Source: Ilyonectria destructans
Lineage: Eukaryota; Ascomycota; Sordariomycetes; Hypocreales; Nectriaceae
Direction of reading: 5' to 3'
DNA: 64,000 nucleotides
NCBI GenBank assembly: GCA_020740775.1
Contig: JAHEWK010000014.1
Span: 558,001-622,000 of the forward strand
In this document: piece after piece, positions 1 through 10,919 of the stretch
How positions within the stretch are numbered: position 1 is the stretch's first letter
How the letters are laid out: each line of letters starts with the position of its first letter
Notes under the pieces: model-generated
The model's input: only the letters and a program-made list of their open reading frames with translations
What the model was told of the DNA's origin: nothing
Databases searched by the model: none
Position numbers and translations under genes: made by a program

Positions 1-549
1 CGACTCTGTGGTATCGAATCAGTTGCCATTCATCGGCATCCTGCAAAAACACCCCGTCCTCCGTTTATCTCAACCTCCATTTGCCTTGCGCCTCCTATCA
101 GTGTGCTCCCTCTATGCATATTGGAAACAAAACCAAGGCTCGGGGTATCAACGTCATGTGCAAAAATTCCCAAAATGCAAAACTCCAAACCACCCGCGGC
201 GATGCCAAAAACATACTCTCATCGTACAAGGAAGCCCAACCAACGTGCAGGACCTCTCCCTCGTACAAGTGTGACACAACCATCATTTCACCCTGATGCT
301 AACCGGGGGAGTCGTGACATCCCATAACGCCAAGGGACACCCAAATATTCCTGATACAATGCAAAAGTTCCCGGTTTCTGTTCTTTTTCTTCCCAAGGTA
401 TCTTGGCCCAATCATCGAAATCAACGCTCAAAACCTGTCGATCCGCGTCGGTTTGGGCCGGCGTGCGTTGCCGTATCGTATTCTAGGCTGTCCAAAAGCG
501 AAAGGTTCATAAATCATGATGAGAAAAGAGCGTTCCAGTTCTGCCGCTC
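1..549. other. 3' flank without a recognisable gene
   Basis: This is the left edge of the window, downstream of the minus-strand gene that ends at 550. The short open frames here overlap one another on both strands, start at arbitrary Met codons and show no domain, signal peptide or conserved motif. I see no RNA gene or repeat. Confidence 0.5.
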
Positions 550-1920
550 TCACTGTTGGTCGGTGATCCACGCATTATCGTTAAGAAACGCATCCCAGGG
601 AGGCTCCTCGCCGGTGTTCGGCTGTGCCGATGCGTCCCAGTCCATTTGCCCGAGGCTGTCGTCGAAGAGGTTGGAATGCACATCAAGGTCCTGTCCGACC
701 TGTCCGACCTGTCCGACCTGTCCGACCTGTCCGACCTGTCCGACCTGTCCGACCTGTCCGACCTGTCCGACCTGTCCATTCTCCTGCTTGATATGCTTGG
801 GCATGTCAGGGTAGGTGTACAACTGATCATTGCCAGACATCCAGTCCTGGGGATAAGGGTTTGAACTAAGTGAGCCGTTCATATCCATGTCACCTATCAT
901 CATCTTGGCTTCAGCGGGGAGCTCAGATGTGAAGGCTGATCCGTTTGTACCATATTCCATCAAGTTTGACGGCATGAAGTCTGCAAAGCCAGACATTGAC
1001 TGAGACTGAGGAGTCTCTAGATGGGATCCAGACCCGGGGGTCAAACTCGGTGAAGACGTTCCAGCGTCATTTCTTAGTTCGGAGGGAGAAACCCCTGAAA
1101 ATGAATGACTCCGCTCCTCGTGACCGTTTCTTTGGCCATAGTTGATGGGTTGGAAGTTTGCGTCCATCGCTGAATCTTGGGGGTTCTGAAGTCGTCCGCT
1201 CTGCTGCATGGGCATGGTGAGTCCCGGAGTTGACCATCGATGGGAGAGGCTCTGAGCTTGTTGATTGGCGTTGGGGAACATCTCGGCGAAAGCGCGGTTC
1301 ACAGCGTTATCCCGCCAGTCCTGCTCCGTAGCTGACATGAGTTTCGACATGGCGACCCTATTAGTAAGGTATGTCTCCACCCGGGAGTTCATCTCAGGGG
1401 ATGAAGTCTGCATGCGAGGGCCCAGGAGTCGATAGGACCGGGGAAAGTCGTCTTCCTCCTCTTCGTACATTTCTTCCTTTATCACAATCTCCTCGGAGAT
1501 GCGGAACGCCTTGCCAGTCCTCTTCTTGTGGATCTCGCTTGCCATCCTGGCAGACTGGACGCGAGCTTCAATGCTGCGGTCAGCTCGTCTTGAGGCAGCA
1601 ATGTACGCGCGCTCTTGGTTCTCAGCATGAGAACGCTCGGTCTACCAATTTCTGTTAGTTATGTACACAACCGGGTATTCAAATCTGTTCAGGGTCGCGT
1701 GCAAGTGGGAGTTGAATCATGAAAGTGGAAGGTGGCGTTTGTGGTAGTTGGAACAGCGAACGGAGAGAGCAGGGTATTGCTTTGGAAAGCTAAGTGGAGG
1801 TAGACCACAGAGTGGACCAGTGACGGAAACGAAGTGCACATGAATGACAAGCAAACAAGAGACGGCAGCAAGATGAGAGCTAGTAATAATTACCTTTTTC
1901 GGGGGTTGGTCGGTGGCCAT
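550..1920 (-). CDS. Conserved fungal hypothetical protein with a VGQ tandem repeat
   Basis: Two exons: 1894-1920 (nine codons, MATDQPPKK) and 550-1641, separated by a GT-AG intron (donor GTAATT, acceptor TAG). The product is about 372 aa. The start is chosen because exon 1 joins in phase to exon 2, whose first codons read TERSHAENQERAYIAASRR, a basic conserved-looking stretch. An acidic segment (EEMYEEEEDDFP) follows. The rest is Ser/Gln/Met-rich and probably disordered, ending in an acidic Trp-containing tail, a composition common in fungal nuclear regulators. Near the C terminus, nine perfect 9-bp units encode a VGQ tripeptide repeat. I do not recognise a named domain; a transcription-related role is only a guess from composition. 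The splice model is well supported by phase and by the conserved look of the joined N terminus. Confidence 0.7.
691..777 (-). repeat. 9-bp coding minisatellite (VGQ repeat)
   Basis: Nine perfect copies of the 9-mer ctgtccgac run from 691 to 771 (plus strand), followed by a partial copy to 777. On the coding minus strand each unit reads Val-Gly-Gln, so any change in copy number keeps the frame. Other frames across the array also stay open, which is why spurious open frames cluster here. Confidence 0.95.
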
Positions 1921-4900
1921 GGTTGGGTCCATTCCAAGATCGAAATATCTTCTCGGCATTGGAACTAGGGAGAAGCGACAAGGGGAATTGTCGTCTACTT
2001 TATGTTTTTTTTTTTTTTGCAGCCTCTATGAGGAAGCTCCCAAGCGAGAGTTTGGAGGCTGAAGCTTGCGGTGTCTTTGTGGATCGGTTGCGGAAGCGAG
2101 CTCAGGGCACGCGGGGGAACCGCAGAGAGTTTGAGGCGGGCGATGCGGCCTTGGAGCTCGGCTCTTTGCACGGATGAGGTACGTTTGTATGAAGATCGAT
2201 TTATCTCGGTGTGTTGGGAGTAAACTCGTAGAGTGGGCAGGAATGTATGGGTGGTCGTGATCGGATTGAGTGTCGATTAGTCGTATCAGTGATAGTGGTA
2301 TGGTAGGTGGTGATGGTGTCAATCAGTTGGTAAAGAAGGGGAAATGTCGAGCCGGGATAGTACTGGCGTGGACAGGACTCAAGGAGAAGGGGCGACATAT
2401 GGGACAGGGCACGGTGGACTTATATACGAAATGAGCACACAGTAGCACAACAGGGTATGGCGTTTTCAGAGGTCCGTACATTCAAGATCCAAAGCAAAGA
2501 AACAGCGCGTTCCAAGGCAAGATTTTCGATCACCGTGGATCGAGCGACCGCGAGGCGTATTGATTGAGCAAAGTATGGGCGATCGATCTCGATGGCAAGA
2601 AAAGACGACTGTTAGCGCAAGGGCCGAGGCACATGTACTAGGGTCGCCGCGGCGGGGTTTATCAAGCTAGGAGCTAGGGGCCACTTGCGTACGAATGCCT
2701 GCACCGGCGGCCACTAGGAAGGAGAATTAGCCAGGCCGGGCTAGAGGATACCAATGCTTCAGTGGGCCGGCTGTGGCTTGCTCCGGGCCTGGCAGGGAAG
2801 CAGCCACGACCAGCAGCACGCAGCATGGCAGCAACCAGGCTTTGGAGAGCGTCACACCTGTCGATATCCGTCCAAGCATGCAAGGCATCGCGGAGAAGAG
2901 CAAAGGTTTCCACAAAGGTCTGTTGTGCCCCCCTTCTGACTGGTGGCTTGCCAACTGTGGAAGGATCGTGCCTGGCGCCGACCGACCGGTATGATGTAAT
3001 GTCTCGAAGGCCCTTTCTTTTCCAAATCGTTCCATCAGGCTCTCTCATTCACGGATGTAGCCCCTGTGCAAAATGACGAATGGGATCTGCTACTGGGAAT
3101 AACAACCACTACGAGTTACAGCATTTTTGCTTTACCTACAGCCATATCGTGCCATATCGTGCCGTATCGGCCAACATATTACTACAGTAGACTGTAGTTA
3201 GGCATGCTCCTGGCATCTCGCCTCCTTGTGAATCTACACAGTATCTCTACTGGGGCATGCTCACACCCATTGTGTCCCACGCTTCCGCACAGTGTCTCAC
3301 CGAGGCCCGAAAGCCCGCTCCCGTCCAAAGCTCCCCAGTGCTACATAGCTGCCACCCAATTGAGCAAAGCGGCCGGTGACGTAGGTGGCTTCCAATTTTG
3401 ACTAGAGGACGTGGCGCGCGGTGACGAGCCTCCACAGCCACCGATAGAGTCCCTCGATTTGGGCAACAACTCTATCCAATCTCATCGGCATCGAGACAGC
3501 ACCAAGTTGACGTAATAACCCTCCAGTTCCAGAGCCGTAGATCCAGTTGTCTGGAACCGGACAATGTCACGGTCAAAAAGATGATCAAAATCCGTCAGCT
3601 GTTGCAATTATCCCTCCACAAGCCGGAGCAAGTCGTCCGTGATTACCAAGGGGGCCGGCCACAAACAAGGTACGGCTTACAGTGCACGGGAATGCGGAGG
3701 TGGAGAAACCGCCCCTGACACTTCATGTCGGTATCGACGTAATTTCCTGTTTTCTTTTTCCGTTTCCCTTCTAATTGCCCCCAGTAGCTCCTTCTTATCG
3801 TTCGGGGAGCTTGTTGCCGAGTGGTCCCTTCAAATTCAGTGTATCAGGGTCTGCGTGGGTGGCGTTGGGCGCCGCATGCATGCCCCGGCAGGGTCCCGTC
3901 CTAGCTCTCCGCTCTCCACCAGACACAGGGCCGTTGGCTGCTCGGTATCTTTGCTCCGGCCTTGCTGTGTCCTAGTACAGATAATGCTCGCAAGCCCTTT
4001 ATCAGTAAAAAGCCACCGTGAGGGACGTCGGTCCCGACGATGTCCAGTTTTGCGACCTACTGCGTGGTAGGCGTGTTGCTAAGGGCGAGAAATCGGCCGA
4101 GCGCTTGGAGCGAACAGCCAGTCCGATATATTACGGGGTTACGCCCGGCGTAAGTAATTTTGAGTTGCCCATGGACTGGCCCTTCTGCGTTGCTAGCGTA
4201 CCAAGGCTTGGGGCCTCACGCGCCCGTGATGCACCCGGAGTATGTTATGGTCCCTGTGATCTCGTTGATCCATAAGTGTCTCTGTTCGGTACCAGGCATT
4301 TGGATGGTTGGCCGGCAATTGCAGAAATTGCTTCAGAGCTTGGCTGAGGTTGGCGTTGTGCAAGACGCGATGCATCCTGGGAGCTCCTCACCGTTCTCCC
4401 TAACCCCGCTATAGATTAGGCAGATCCCAGCAATGAGGGGCTAGCTTCCATTGCGTGCGGCGTACCTCCGTAGGTTGTCCAATCCCACCATAGCAGGGGC
4501 CGGGGCAGACAGGGCAGCAGGCCGTCCATCAGCACCACTCCGTCAGCAAAATACCATCAGCACAACCACCATCAACTCAACAACCATCTCCTCCCGGTAT
4601 CTGCCTCAATACGATGCTTAGCTCTCTGGTTGGCAGACCAGAACCAAGGCAGCAATCTCGCCTGCTCTCCACTTCCACTCACCGCGTTCCACTGGTGCCA
4701 GGCGCCGTCCGGCACGTTCCCCGTTGAAACACATACCTGGCGAATGCCGCTCCACCAATGCACCGCATCGCGGTGCATCGAGCCCTTGCGGCATTGTGTT
4801 TTGCAACAACGGGGCGTGAAATAGGGCCAGGCTGAGCTAAACCGGGACAAACTGGGACAGCAGACCAACAAGACGGCCCAGTAACATCCGGCAAGCAGCC

Positions 4901-6887
4901 AGCAGTGGTAGGTCGGCGCCGTAGACGCGGCGTCGCTAGCGCATCCTACTCACTCCCAGCAGCAATGACCCCTTCGTAAGGAGAGTCTGCTCCGGCCCGC
5001 ATTCCTCGATCGCGCATCGAAGGGCGATCACCATTGGTTGGTACCCAGCTTGACGAGCCTGCTCTAACAATTTGCTCAGCGCCAGAAGGGGCTTTGGACA
5101 CTAGCCACATTCGCCACACCCACCACACACTCGCCACACACTCGCCACATGCCCCCGCCACACCCACCCACTATCCCCCACTCCACACCCTCCCCGGGCC
5201 TATCATCAGAATTACACGCGTCATGCGTCACAAGCCATCACAAGTCCCCAAGTTTCCAACCAGAAAATGGGTTCCCCCGACGGAGATCATCCGGTGACAG
5301 GGTTTGCCATGCTGCAATTGGCTCCACCCATTCAGGGTCGTACAGTTTTTTACCCTGTCCTTCAGCCGATTGTCGATCTACCGAATTCCAGCTCAAAGCA
5401 ACGGTTCACAACGGAGCCATGATCGAGCTGTGACGTATCGGAAACAAACCTCGTCATGAGACAACCGAGCCGCCGTAAAGCGCTACGCAAATTGACAAAT
5501 GCTTGGAGGCCTGGGAGCTTTGCTCCGCCAAACCCAACTCTCAAGTGGCGACGCGCTCTACCCCAGTTTTATCTTTCCCTCCTCAGTCGCCTCAGTCTCC
5601 TCCATCACCGCAAACTTTCTTCTCTGCATATGCAATAATCTATACTCTTCCACCATCTTTCAGCAAACCTCGGCTTAGCCGGGCACCCGAGATGCATGAT
5701 ACCAAAAACATAACCTGACATTACGACTGCCCTGCGGGGACCCGAAACCTTACAGACCTTCCATCCGACTGGCTGAAGACACACTCTGCTGCGGATACCC
5801 ATCCATCCTTCTTGCTACCTCGGCGGCGTCACGCCTAGAAACATTGTGGGATAGTACGATCCAGAATGCCTTCAGACCGTAGAACGCGCGGGATGGCGTC
5901 GCCACGGACGGTTGACAAGCTTGACACAAAGCGTGGAACAGGGTAGCTATCTTCCTCGGGTGCCTTCGTCCTAGCACGGCTTTACGAAGCTTCAAGATGG
6001 TGGCACCGACTTACTCCTAATCAGGGTTAGAATCCCGGACGAGGAGAAGTACGGAGGGCGGTGATTAGCAGGTTTCCCCTGAACTTTACTGAAGCCCCGA
6101 CATTCTTCGCAAATCTCAAGCGGCAAATCCAAGATCCAATCGATGCGTCGTTGGCGCAACGAACTTCGAATCGGTCCGCTGTCGGCCTTCTTAATCCACT
6201 TCCCGTACCATCAACGAGATAGCGATTGGGTTTCTGCGACGGGCGTCCTCAGCCCACCTCGGGTGCATCTTTGAGTGAACTTTCTGGCGACATGTGGGAC
6301 TGCAACACATCCGGGCCTATTTTCTCCACGGCATTTTCGAGCTACCGAGAGCCCTTGATCCTTGGTTCTGCGACAAGAGCCCGAGCGAAATCTGGTGGGC
6401 GACTCTCAAAAGCACATTCGGGGAATTTCAAACTTTCCAACTCACCGTAGCACTAAGTGGAATTTCCCGGCATGGGCACTTCAATTGAGAGTGATCTTCT
6501 TCTCATCTATTATGATTATAGGACGAGACGTGTCTAACCACAGATGCTACCCAGCCATGGGCATTTTTGTTCTACCTTGAAGACCGCCATTTATCCACCA
6601 GCTTTCTAATCTCCAATCTTTGTTGGCCCAAATAGGAACGTGCCTCCTGTGTTGTTGTGAGCCCGAGTTCCTTGCTTCAAGTTCAAGGGGTGTACTTACT
6701 GCCTCTAAAAGCAAATCCTGTTCTGACGTTGTGGAAAACAATCATTTTCTCATGTGAAGCGGATGATTCGGACCCTTTCCAAGGCTGATTTTGCGATGCT
6801 GACAACCGAAGGTTCACTTTTTGACTCTCAGCGAATATGGGTGCAATGAGGGGTCTGCGTGGAGGATAACCAAGTGATCAAGGCAAC
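1921..6887. other. Long intergenic stretch, no supported gene
   Basis: About 5 kb between the promoter of the gene at 550-1920 and the doubtful gene near 6.9-7.6 kb. The left part (about 1920-2400) is probably that gene's promoter, with a poly-T run near 2006-2019. Local low complexity includes three near copies of gccatatcgt at about 3139-3170 and a CA/CC-rich run at about 5105-5190. Open frames of up to 143 codons occur but lack signal peptides, motifs or convincing splice partners. Confidence 0.4.
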
Positions 6888-7010
6888 TTAGTCATGATGT
6901 TGTCTCTGGTTGCGTTGCTGTTGGGGCTGGAAACCGGGATAGAGGGTTCCCTGTGGTGGCTGGGGGACATCGTGGTGAACCGCTGGCATACTCTGCTCAA
7001 CGTTCGGTTC

Positions 7011-7599
7011 CTAGCCGTACGTAGCAATCGAAGGGGTGGTGTGCACGCCTTTATTAGCCGGTACTCCTGTCGCGACACCCGCCCCGTTCCATGGAATTGA
7101 GTGGTTGTCGTGAGTCGTTGGATGGACGCTCGACGGTGATTGTTCAATTTCTTGATGAGGAAGAAGGGGATACGACTGCAGATTTGCAGCCCTAACGGTG
7201 GCTCCGAAATGCCCGGACGAAAGATGACCATAGTACCCCTGAGTGCTGCCTGGAGTATAACCATGAAAGGTATGAGCGTTGCCAGTGTTGGTAAATTGCG
7301 TGGGAGGGATTCGATTTTGGTCCGCTGTGGCCCAGTTGATAGCCGAGCTATCCAATTGGGCGTCTTGAACGAATGGGTAACCGGATGGCAAAGGAAACTG
7401 TCCACCAGACAGCTTGGATGCCTTGGGTGTGGCTTCACCATCCTTAGGGCCAATCCTAGACCAAGTCATCTGTTGATCCTGAGGCGTTCCGGCGCGAGGT
7501 GTCCCACCCCCGGGCCGTTTGTATCTTGCCCGGAGGCCGGTGTCAGACCCAGGAGCCCCAAAAGGGATTCCGGTGCAATCGTATCCAGCACGAGGCATA
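7011..7599 (-). CDS. Possible P/G/Q-rich hypothetical protein, interrupted by an in-frame TAG
   Basis: Tentative gene. From a Met codon at 7599 the frame encodes a Pro/Gly/Ser/Thr/Gln-rich, Cys-poor, probably disordered protein of about 195 residues, ending at TAG 7011-7013. The frame is open further upstream to a Met at 7826, but that part looks less protein-like. After the TAG the same frame continues for 40 codons (7010 to 6891) with the same Pro/Gln/His-rich composition and ends at TAA 6888-6890. The true C terminus could therefore be longer through an unseen intron, readthrough, or a nonsense mutation. No known domain is recognised. The composition is unusual for a shadow frame, but no homology supports it. 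Confidence 0.35.
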
Positions 7600-8149
7600 T
7601 CGAAGGATGATGCAAACAAACGTCGTGCGGTTGAAGGTTTGTGCGAGGGATACGCCAGGCGTGTAAGATGAAAGAGGTCGTCATTTTGAAGGCGACGCGG
7701 ATGCAAGTCGCTATGAGTTGATATCAGAAACTGAGGTGAGTCTGAGATGCCCGCCAAGAATGGGACAATAGGTATGAATGCATTGTGAATACCTGCGTAC
7801 CGGTGGGACCCATACTTATAGAACAATACAATATTAATTCCTCAATATAGTAAGTCCGCTATTCACAATGACTTGCTATTGTTGAGCGGACACCTGCCAC
7901 TTACACCGGCTCGCTGCAACAGCATCCCATCACTGAGGCTCGCCATGATGGCTGCAACCATGCCGTAATGCTTGGGCAGACTCTGGCGGTTGTGATAACC
8001 ATGCTTTCAGCGTATCCAGAAAGCTAGCGATTTGTGATGATAATGTGTTACATTCGCATTTATGTCCTAACGCGCTCTAATTTTGACTCTCCTGTGCCAG
8101 GGTGATTGTGTAATTTGTTGCCCATCAACCTTCCGGGTATCAGCTCCGA
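7600..8149. other. Intergenic region between the tentative gene and NOP9
   Basis: This stretch holds the upstream side of the tentative minus-strand gene and the 3' flank of NOP9. An open frame continues from 7599 up to 7826, so part of it could be 5' coding sequence or leader of the tentative gene. Nothing else is visible. Confidence 0.35.
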
Positions 8150-10261
8150 TTATTGCTCGGCCTCGGCCTTCTCAACAGGTTCGCTCCTCTCCTTGTTTTT
8201 GTTTCTCCTCTCTCTCCACCCCTCGTCTCCCTGCGGCTTCTCGAAGCCCTTGCCTCCTCGCGGTCCCTTGGCTCCCTTGGCGGGAGCACTGGGCTCTGGC
8301 TGGACGTCGACCTCCCTCATCCAGATCTTCCAGTCTCCGCGCCTCGTCTTCCACGTGTCGCCCTTCCAGGTCCTCCACACGCTCCGGCCCATCCAGCTGT
8401 CTCGCAGCTCGCCCTCGTGCTGGCCGAGCGTCGACATGATGCTCTCCTTCATATGGAACGGGATGCTGCGCTCCTTGCCCTTGCTGGGCACCTCAACGAT
8501 GGCGTTGATGAGGTTGTGGCCGAACTGCGAGACGGCGAGCTCGGAGATGTGCGGCAGGAGGGTGCTGACGATGGACTTGTGGAAGGCGGGGTTTGAAGAG
8601 GGCGTCGCGAGGGCGGTGGTGAGGACGGTGACGGTCGGCATTGATGTGGTGGCAAGTCGGACGAGATGCTCTGGTGAAATGGCGAGGAGCGACTCCTGGA
8701 CGCCCTTGGTGGGGCCGGGAATTGCGAGGATGGTGGTGAGTAGTTGTGCGCCGTGAGATTGGATGGCGTATTCGTTCTTGGAGAGTTGCTGGATATCCTT
8801 CTTCTTCTTCTTCTCCTTATCATCGTCCTTGAACCCGCACAGAGTGATGATCAAGTCGGCCGGTGTTGCACCGGCTCCTTCCTTGAGCCCCTTCATGAGT
8901 TTCTTGATCTCTTCGTTTGCACCACGAGCGAAGCATCGGTCGAAGAGGGTCTTGAGGACGTTGAACCTCGATTTGGCTACCAGCTGGGGGGTGGTGGGGG
9001 CAATCTGCTCCACGGCCGTGACCAGATCTTCCTTGCTTAGTCGGTTCAGCACTCGGATGGCTGCATAAGAGGAGACGTCGTTGCGGACATATCCCTGTAT
9101 CCTGGGAAGGAAGACGTTCTGGTTCAGGGACTTGAAGATCTTGCCGGGGGCGTGGGTGATGAGCGTCTCGACTAGTCGCGAGCCAATCTGGTCGTAAATC
9201 ATGCTGTTGATGAATTGGGATGCTTCTGACGAGTCGTCGGTCAAAGTCTGGGGAGCACCAGGTAGGAGCTGGTACAACAAGGTGGGTCCTGAGGACTCTG
9301 ACGTCTTGTCGGTCTTGTTGAGCGTCAGGTCAAGCTCCAGGAGGAGCTGTAGCGTTGGGTTGCCCATGGGGTGTGTGGCCATGACCCTCAAGCTGGTGGC
9401 GTCCATGCCAGAGGTCGAGTCCTGGATGATCTTCTTGGTTGCCATCATGAACGACTCGGGGACCGCTCGCATACCCTTGTTCGCCTCATCCACCGCATTA
9501 CCTCCCGCAACGGAGATGTTCTCCTTGTTTTTGCTCTTGATAAGGGTCTTGACTGAGGAATCGTCCAGAGGTCGACCGGACAGAACGAGGAGGAGAACAC
9601 GCATGGTATGCGACGCAAAACGATCGGTGATCAGGTATCCCAGGCCACCCTCCAACTCGTCCAGTGTTGCCAGGAAAAGTCCTTCCATAGACGATTCCGG
9701 CTTCTGCGACTCCACATCCGCGCCCTTGGTATCCATGACAAACCCAGTCAACTCCTGCGACACCACGCCCGCCGACCGTAGGAAGAGTGCCTCGCAGCAA
9801 TGGCTCGCAAATCGGTGCTGTACAAGCGACAGGAAGTGGCCGGCGAAGGCCTCAAACAGGTGCTTCTTTTGCGCCGTGTTTGCGAGCTGGATGAGGCGCT
9901 CCATCAATCGCGAACATGATTGGCTGCTGGCCAGCTTGAGCTCCTTGCCCACAGCCTCCTTGTAGACGTTCAGGAGGAAGACGTCGCGCTCCTCGGTAGT
10001 CGGGAACTGGTTCAGCTCGAGGAGCTCGTCGGCGCGGCGGAAGTACTCCTGCTCGTCTTCGGCCAGCATGCCGAAGAACTCCTTCTCGCCGAATCCATTC
10101 TGGTGTATGCCGGTGGCGCCCTCCTCGTAGTCCTGGCCTTCGTCGGTGGTTCGCTGGCGCTTCGACTCCTTCTCAGTGTTGTCCTGGGGTTCGACCTCTT
10201 CGCGACGCTTGCGTTTGCGCTCCTCGCGGCCAGCGCCTCGCTTTGTACGGGGCTTCGGCAT
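8150..10261 (-). CDS. NOP9: Nucleolar PUF-like protein Nop9
   Basis: Single-exon gene of 703 aa. Nop9 is a nucleolar pumilio-like RNA-binding protein needed for 40S subunit maturation. The start at 10261 (MPKPRTKRG) is preferred over upstream in-frame Met codons because it gives the Lys/Arg-rich nuclear/nucleolar N terminus usual for the family. A helical repeat region follows, with recognisable PUF-type segments (LMERLIQLAN near residue 140, then QHRFASHCCEALFLR, GSRLVETLI and FGHNLINAIVE). The C terminus is Lys/Arg/Glu-rich (EKAEAEQ at the end). The length fits the family (about 650-750 aa). The long open frames on the opposite strand here are shadows. Confidence 0.88.
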   Translation of the reverse strand: MPKPRTKRGAGREERKRKRREEVEPQDNTEKESKRQRTTDEGQDYEEGATGIHQNGFGEKEFFGMLAEDEQEYFRRADELLELNQFPTTEERDVFLLNVYKEAVGKELKLASSQSCSRLMERLIQLANTAQKKHLFEAFAGHFLSLVQHRFASHCCEALFLRSAGVVSQELTGFVMDTKGADVESQKPESSMEGLFLATLDELEGGLGYLITDRFASHTMRVLLLVLSGRPLDDSSVKTLIKSKNKENISVAGGNAVDEANKGMRAVPESFMMATKKIIQDSTSGMDATSLRVMATHPMGNPTLQLLLELDLTLNKTDKTSESSGPTLLYQLLPGAPQTLTDDSSEASQFINSMIYDQIGSRLVETLITHAPGKIFKSLNQNVFLPRIQGYVRNDVSSYAAIRVLNRLSKEDLVTAVEQIAPTTPQLVAKSRFNVLKTLFDRCFARGANEEIKKLMKGLKEGAGATPADLIITLCGFKDDDKEKKKKKDIQQLSKNEYAIQSHGAQLLTTILAIPGPTKGVQESLLAISPEHLVRLATTSMPTVTVLTTALATPSSNPAFHKSIVSTLLPHISELAVSQFGHNLINAIVEVPSKGKERSIPFHMKESIMSTLGQHEGELRDSWMGRSVWRTWKGDTWKTRRGDWKIWMREVDVQPEPSAPAKGAKGPRGGKGFEKPQGDEGWRERRNKNKERSEPVEKAEAEQ

Positions 10262-10919
10262 TGTGTCTGTGCGATTGAGTGAGTGTGTCGATGCCGTGAA
10301 GGTTGTAAACTCGAGGACTTGGTGGGGTGGTTGGTCGTCCAGAAAGTTTTCCAGAAAATTTGGCGTCAAGCCGGCGATGGTTCTTATCGATAAGGTCCAC
10401 CGCCAGCTCCACGGCAGAGGCCCGGTCGTCTCCACCAACGCCGTTACATGTCCGTCTCCTGCTGAATCCGACCCCCCTAAGTCGGTACCAAACCGGGGTT
10501 CAATCCAAAGATTGATCACTCGGTTAGAGATTTTATTAAATAAGACTAATCCCTAGTATTTGTGTTCCAAACAATTTTATTCAGCTAGATTTTAGAACAA
10601 CGGGAGGCTTCTTGCCTAAGATCGTACCCTTTCAGCTAACATTGTGATTTTGTCAGAACACACTGTATTCTATATCTAGATAATTGTCCTTTAGGGTCTA
10701 GATCTAATCATGAGCCATGGGTTTCGCAATTTTCAACCTCTCCAGTGTCAGCTTCCTATCGGGCTCCATCGAGGGCTAGGCCAACGAGCCAGTCTATCCT
10801 TGACAACGCACAGACCCTCCTTTTCTCATCGTATATCTAAGTTTCAATCTAATCCTTTGACATCTCAAGCCATTTTAGTAACCTGTGTAAGAAGTCTAGC
10901 CATCTCGGTGTAGTCTAAT
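10262..10919. other. Intergenic: NOP9 promoter and AT-rich flank
   Basis: About 250 bp directly upstream of NOP9 is GC-balanced promoter sequence. From about 10520 to 10920 the DNA becomes AT-rich with many TCTAG/CTAG and TCTAATC words, which might be a decayed repeat. A tRNA B-box-like GGTTCAATCC near 10497 has no matching A box. No gene seen. Confidence 0.4.

Noticed and set aside
2674..3076. Overlapping open frames of 60-124 codons on both strands
   Set aside because: Mutually exclusive, motif-free and Arg/Ser/His-rich; no splice partners give a plausible protein.
10480..10520. tRNA B-box-like GGTTCAATCC near 10497
   Set aside because: Same reason: no A box at the right distance and no paired stems.
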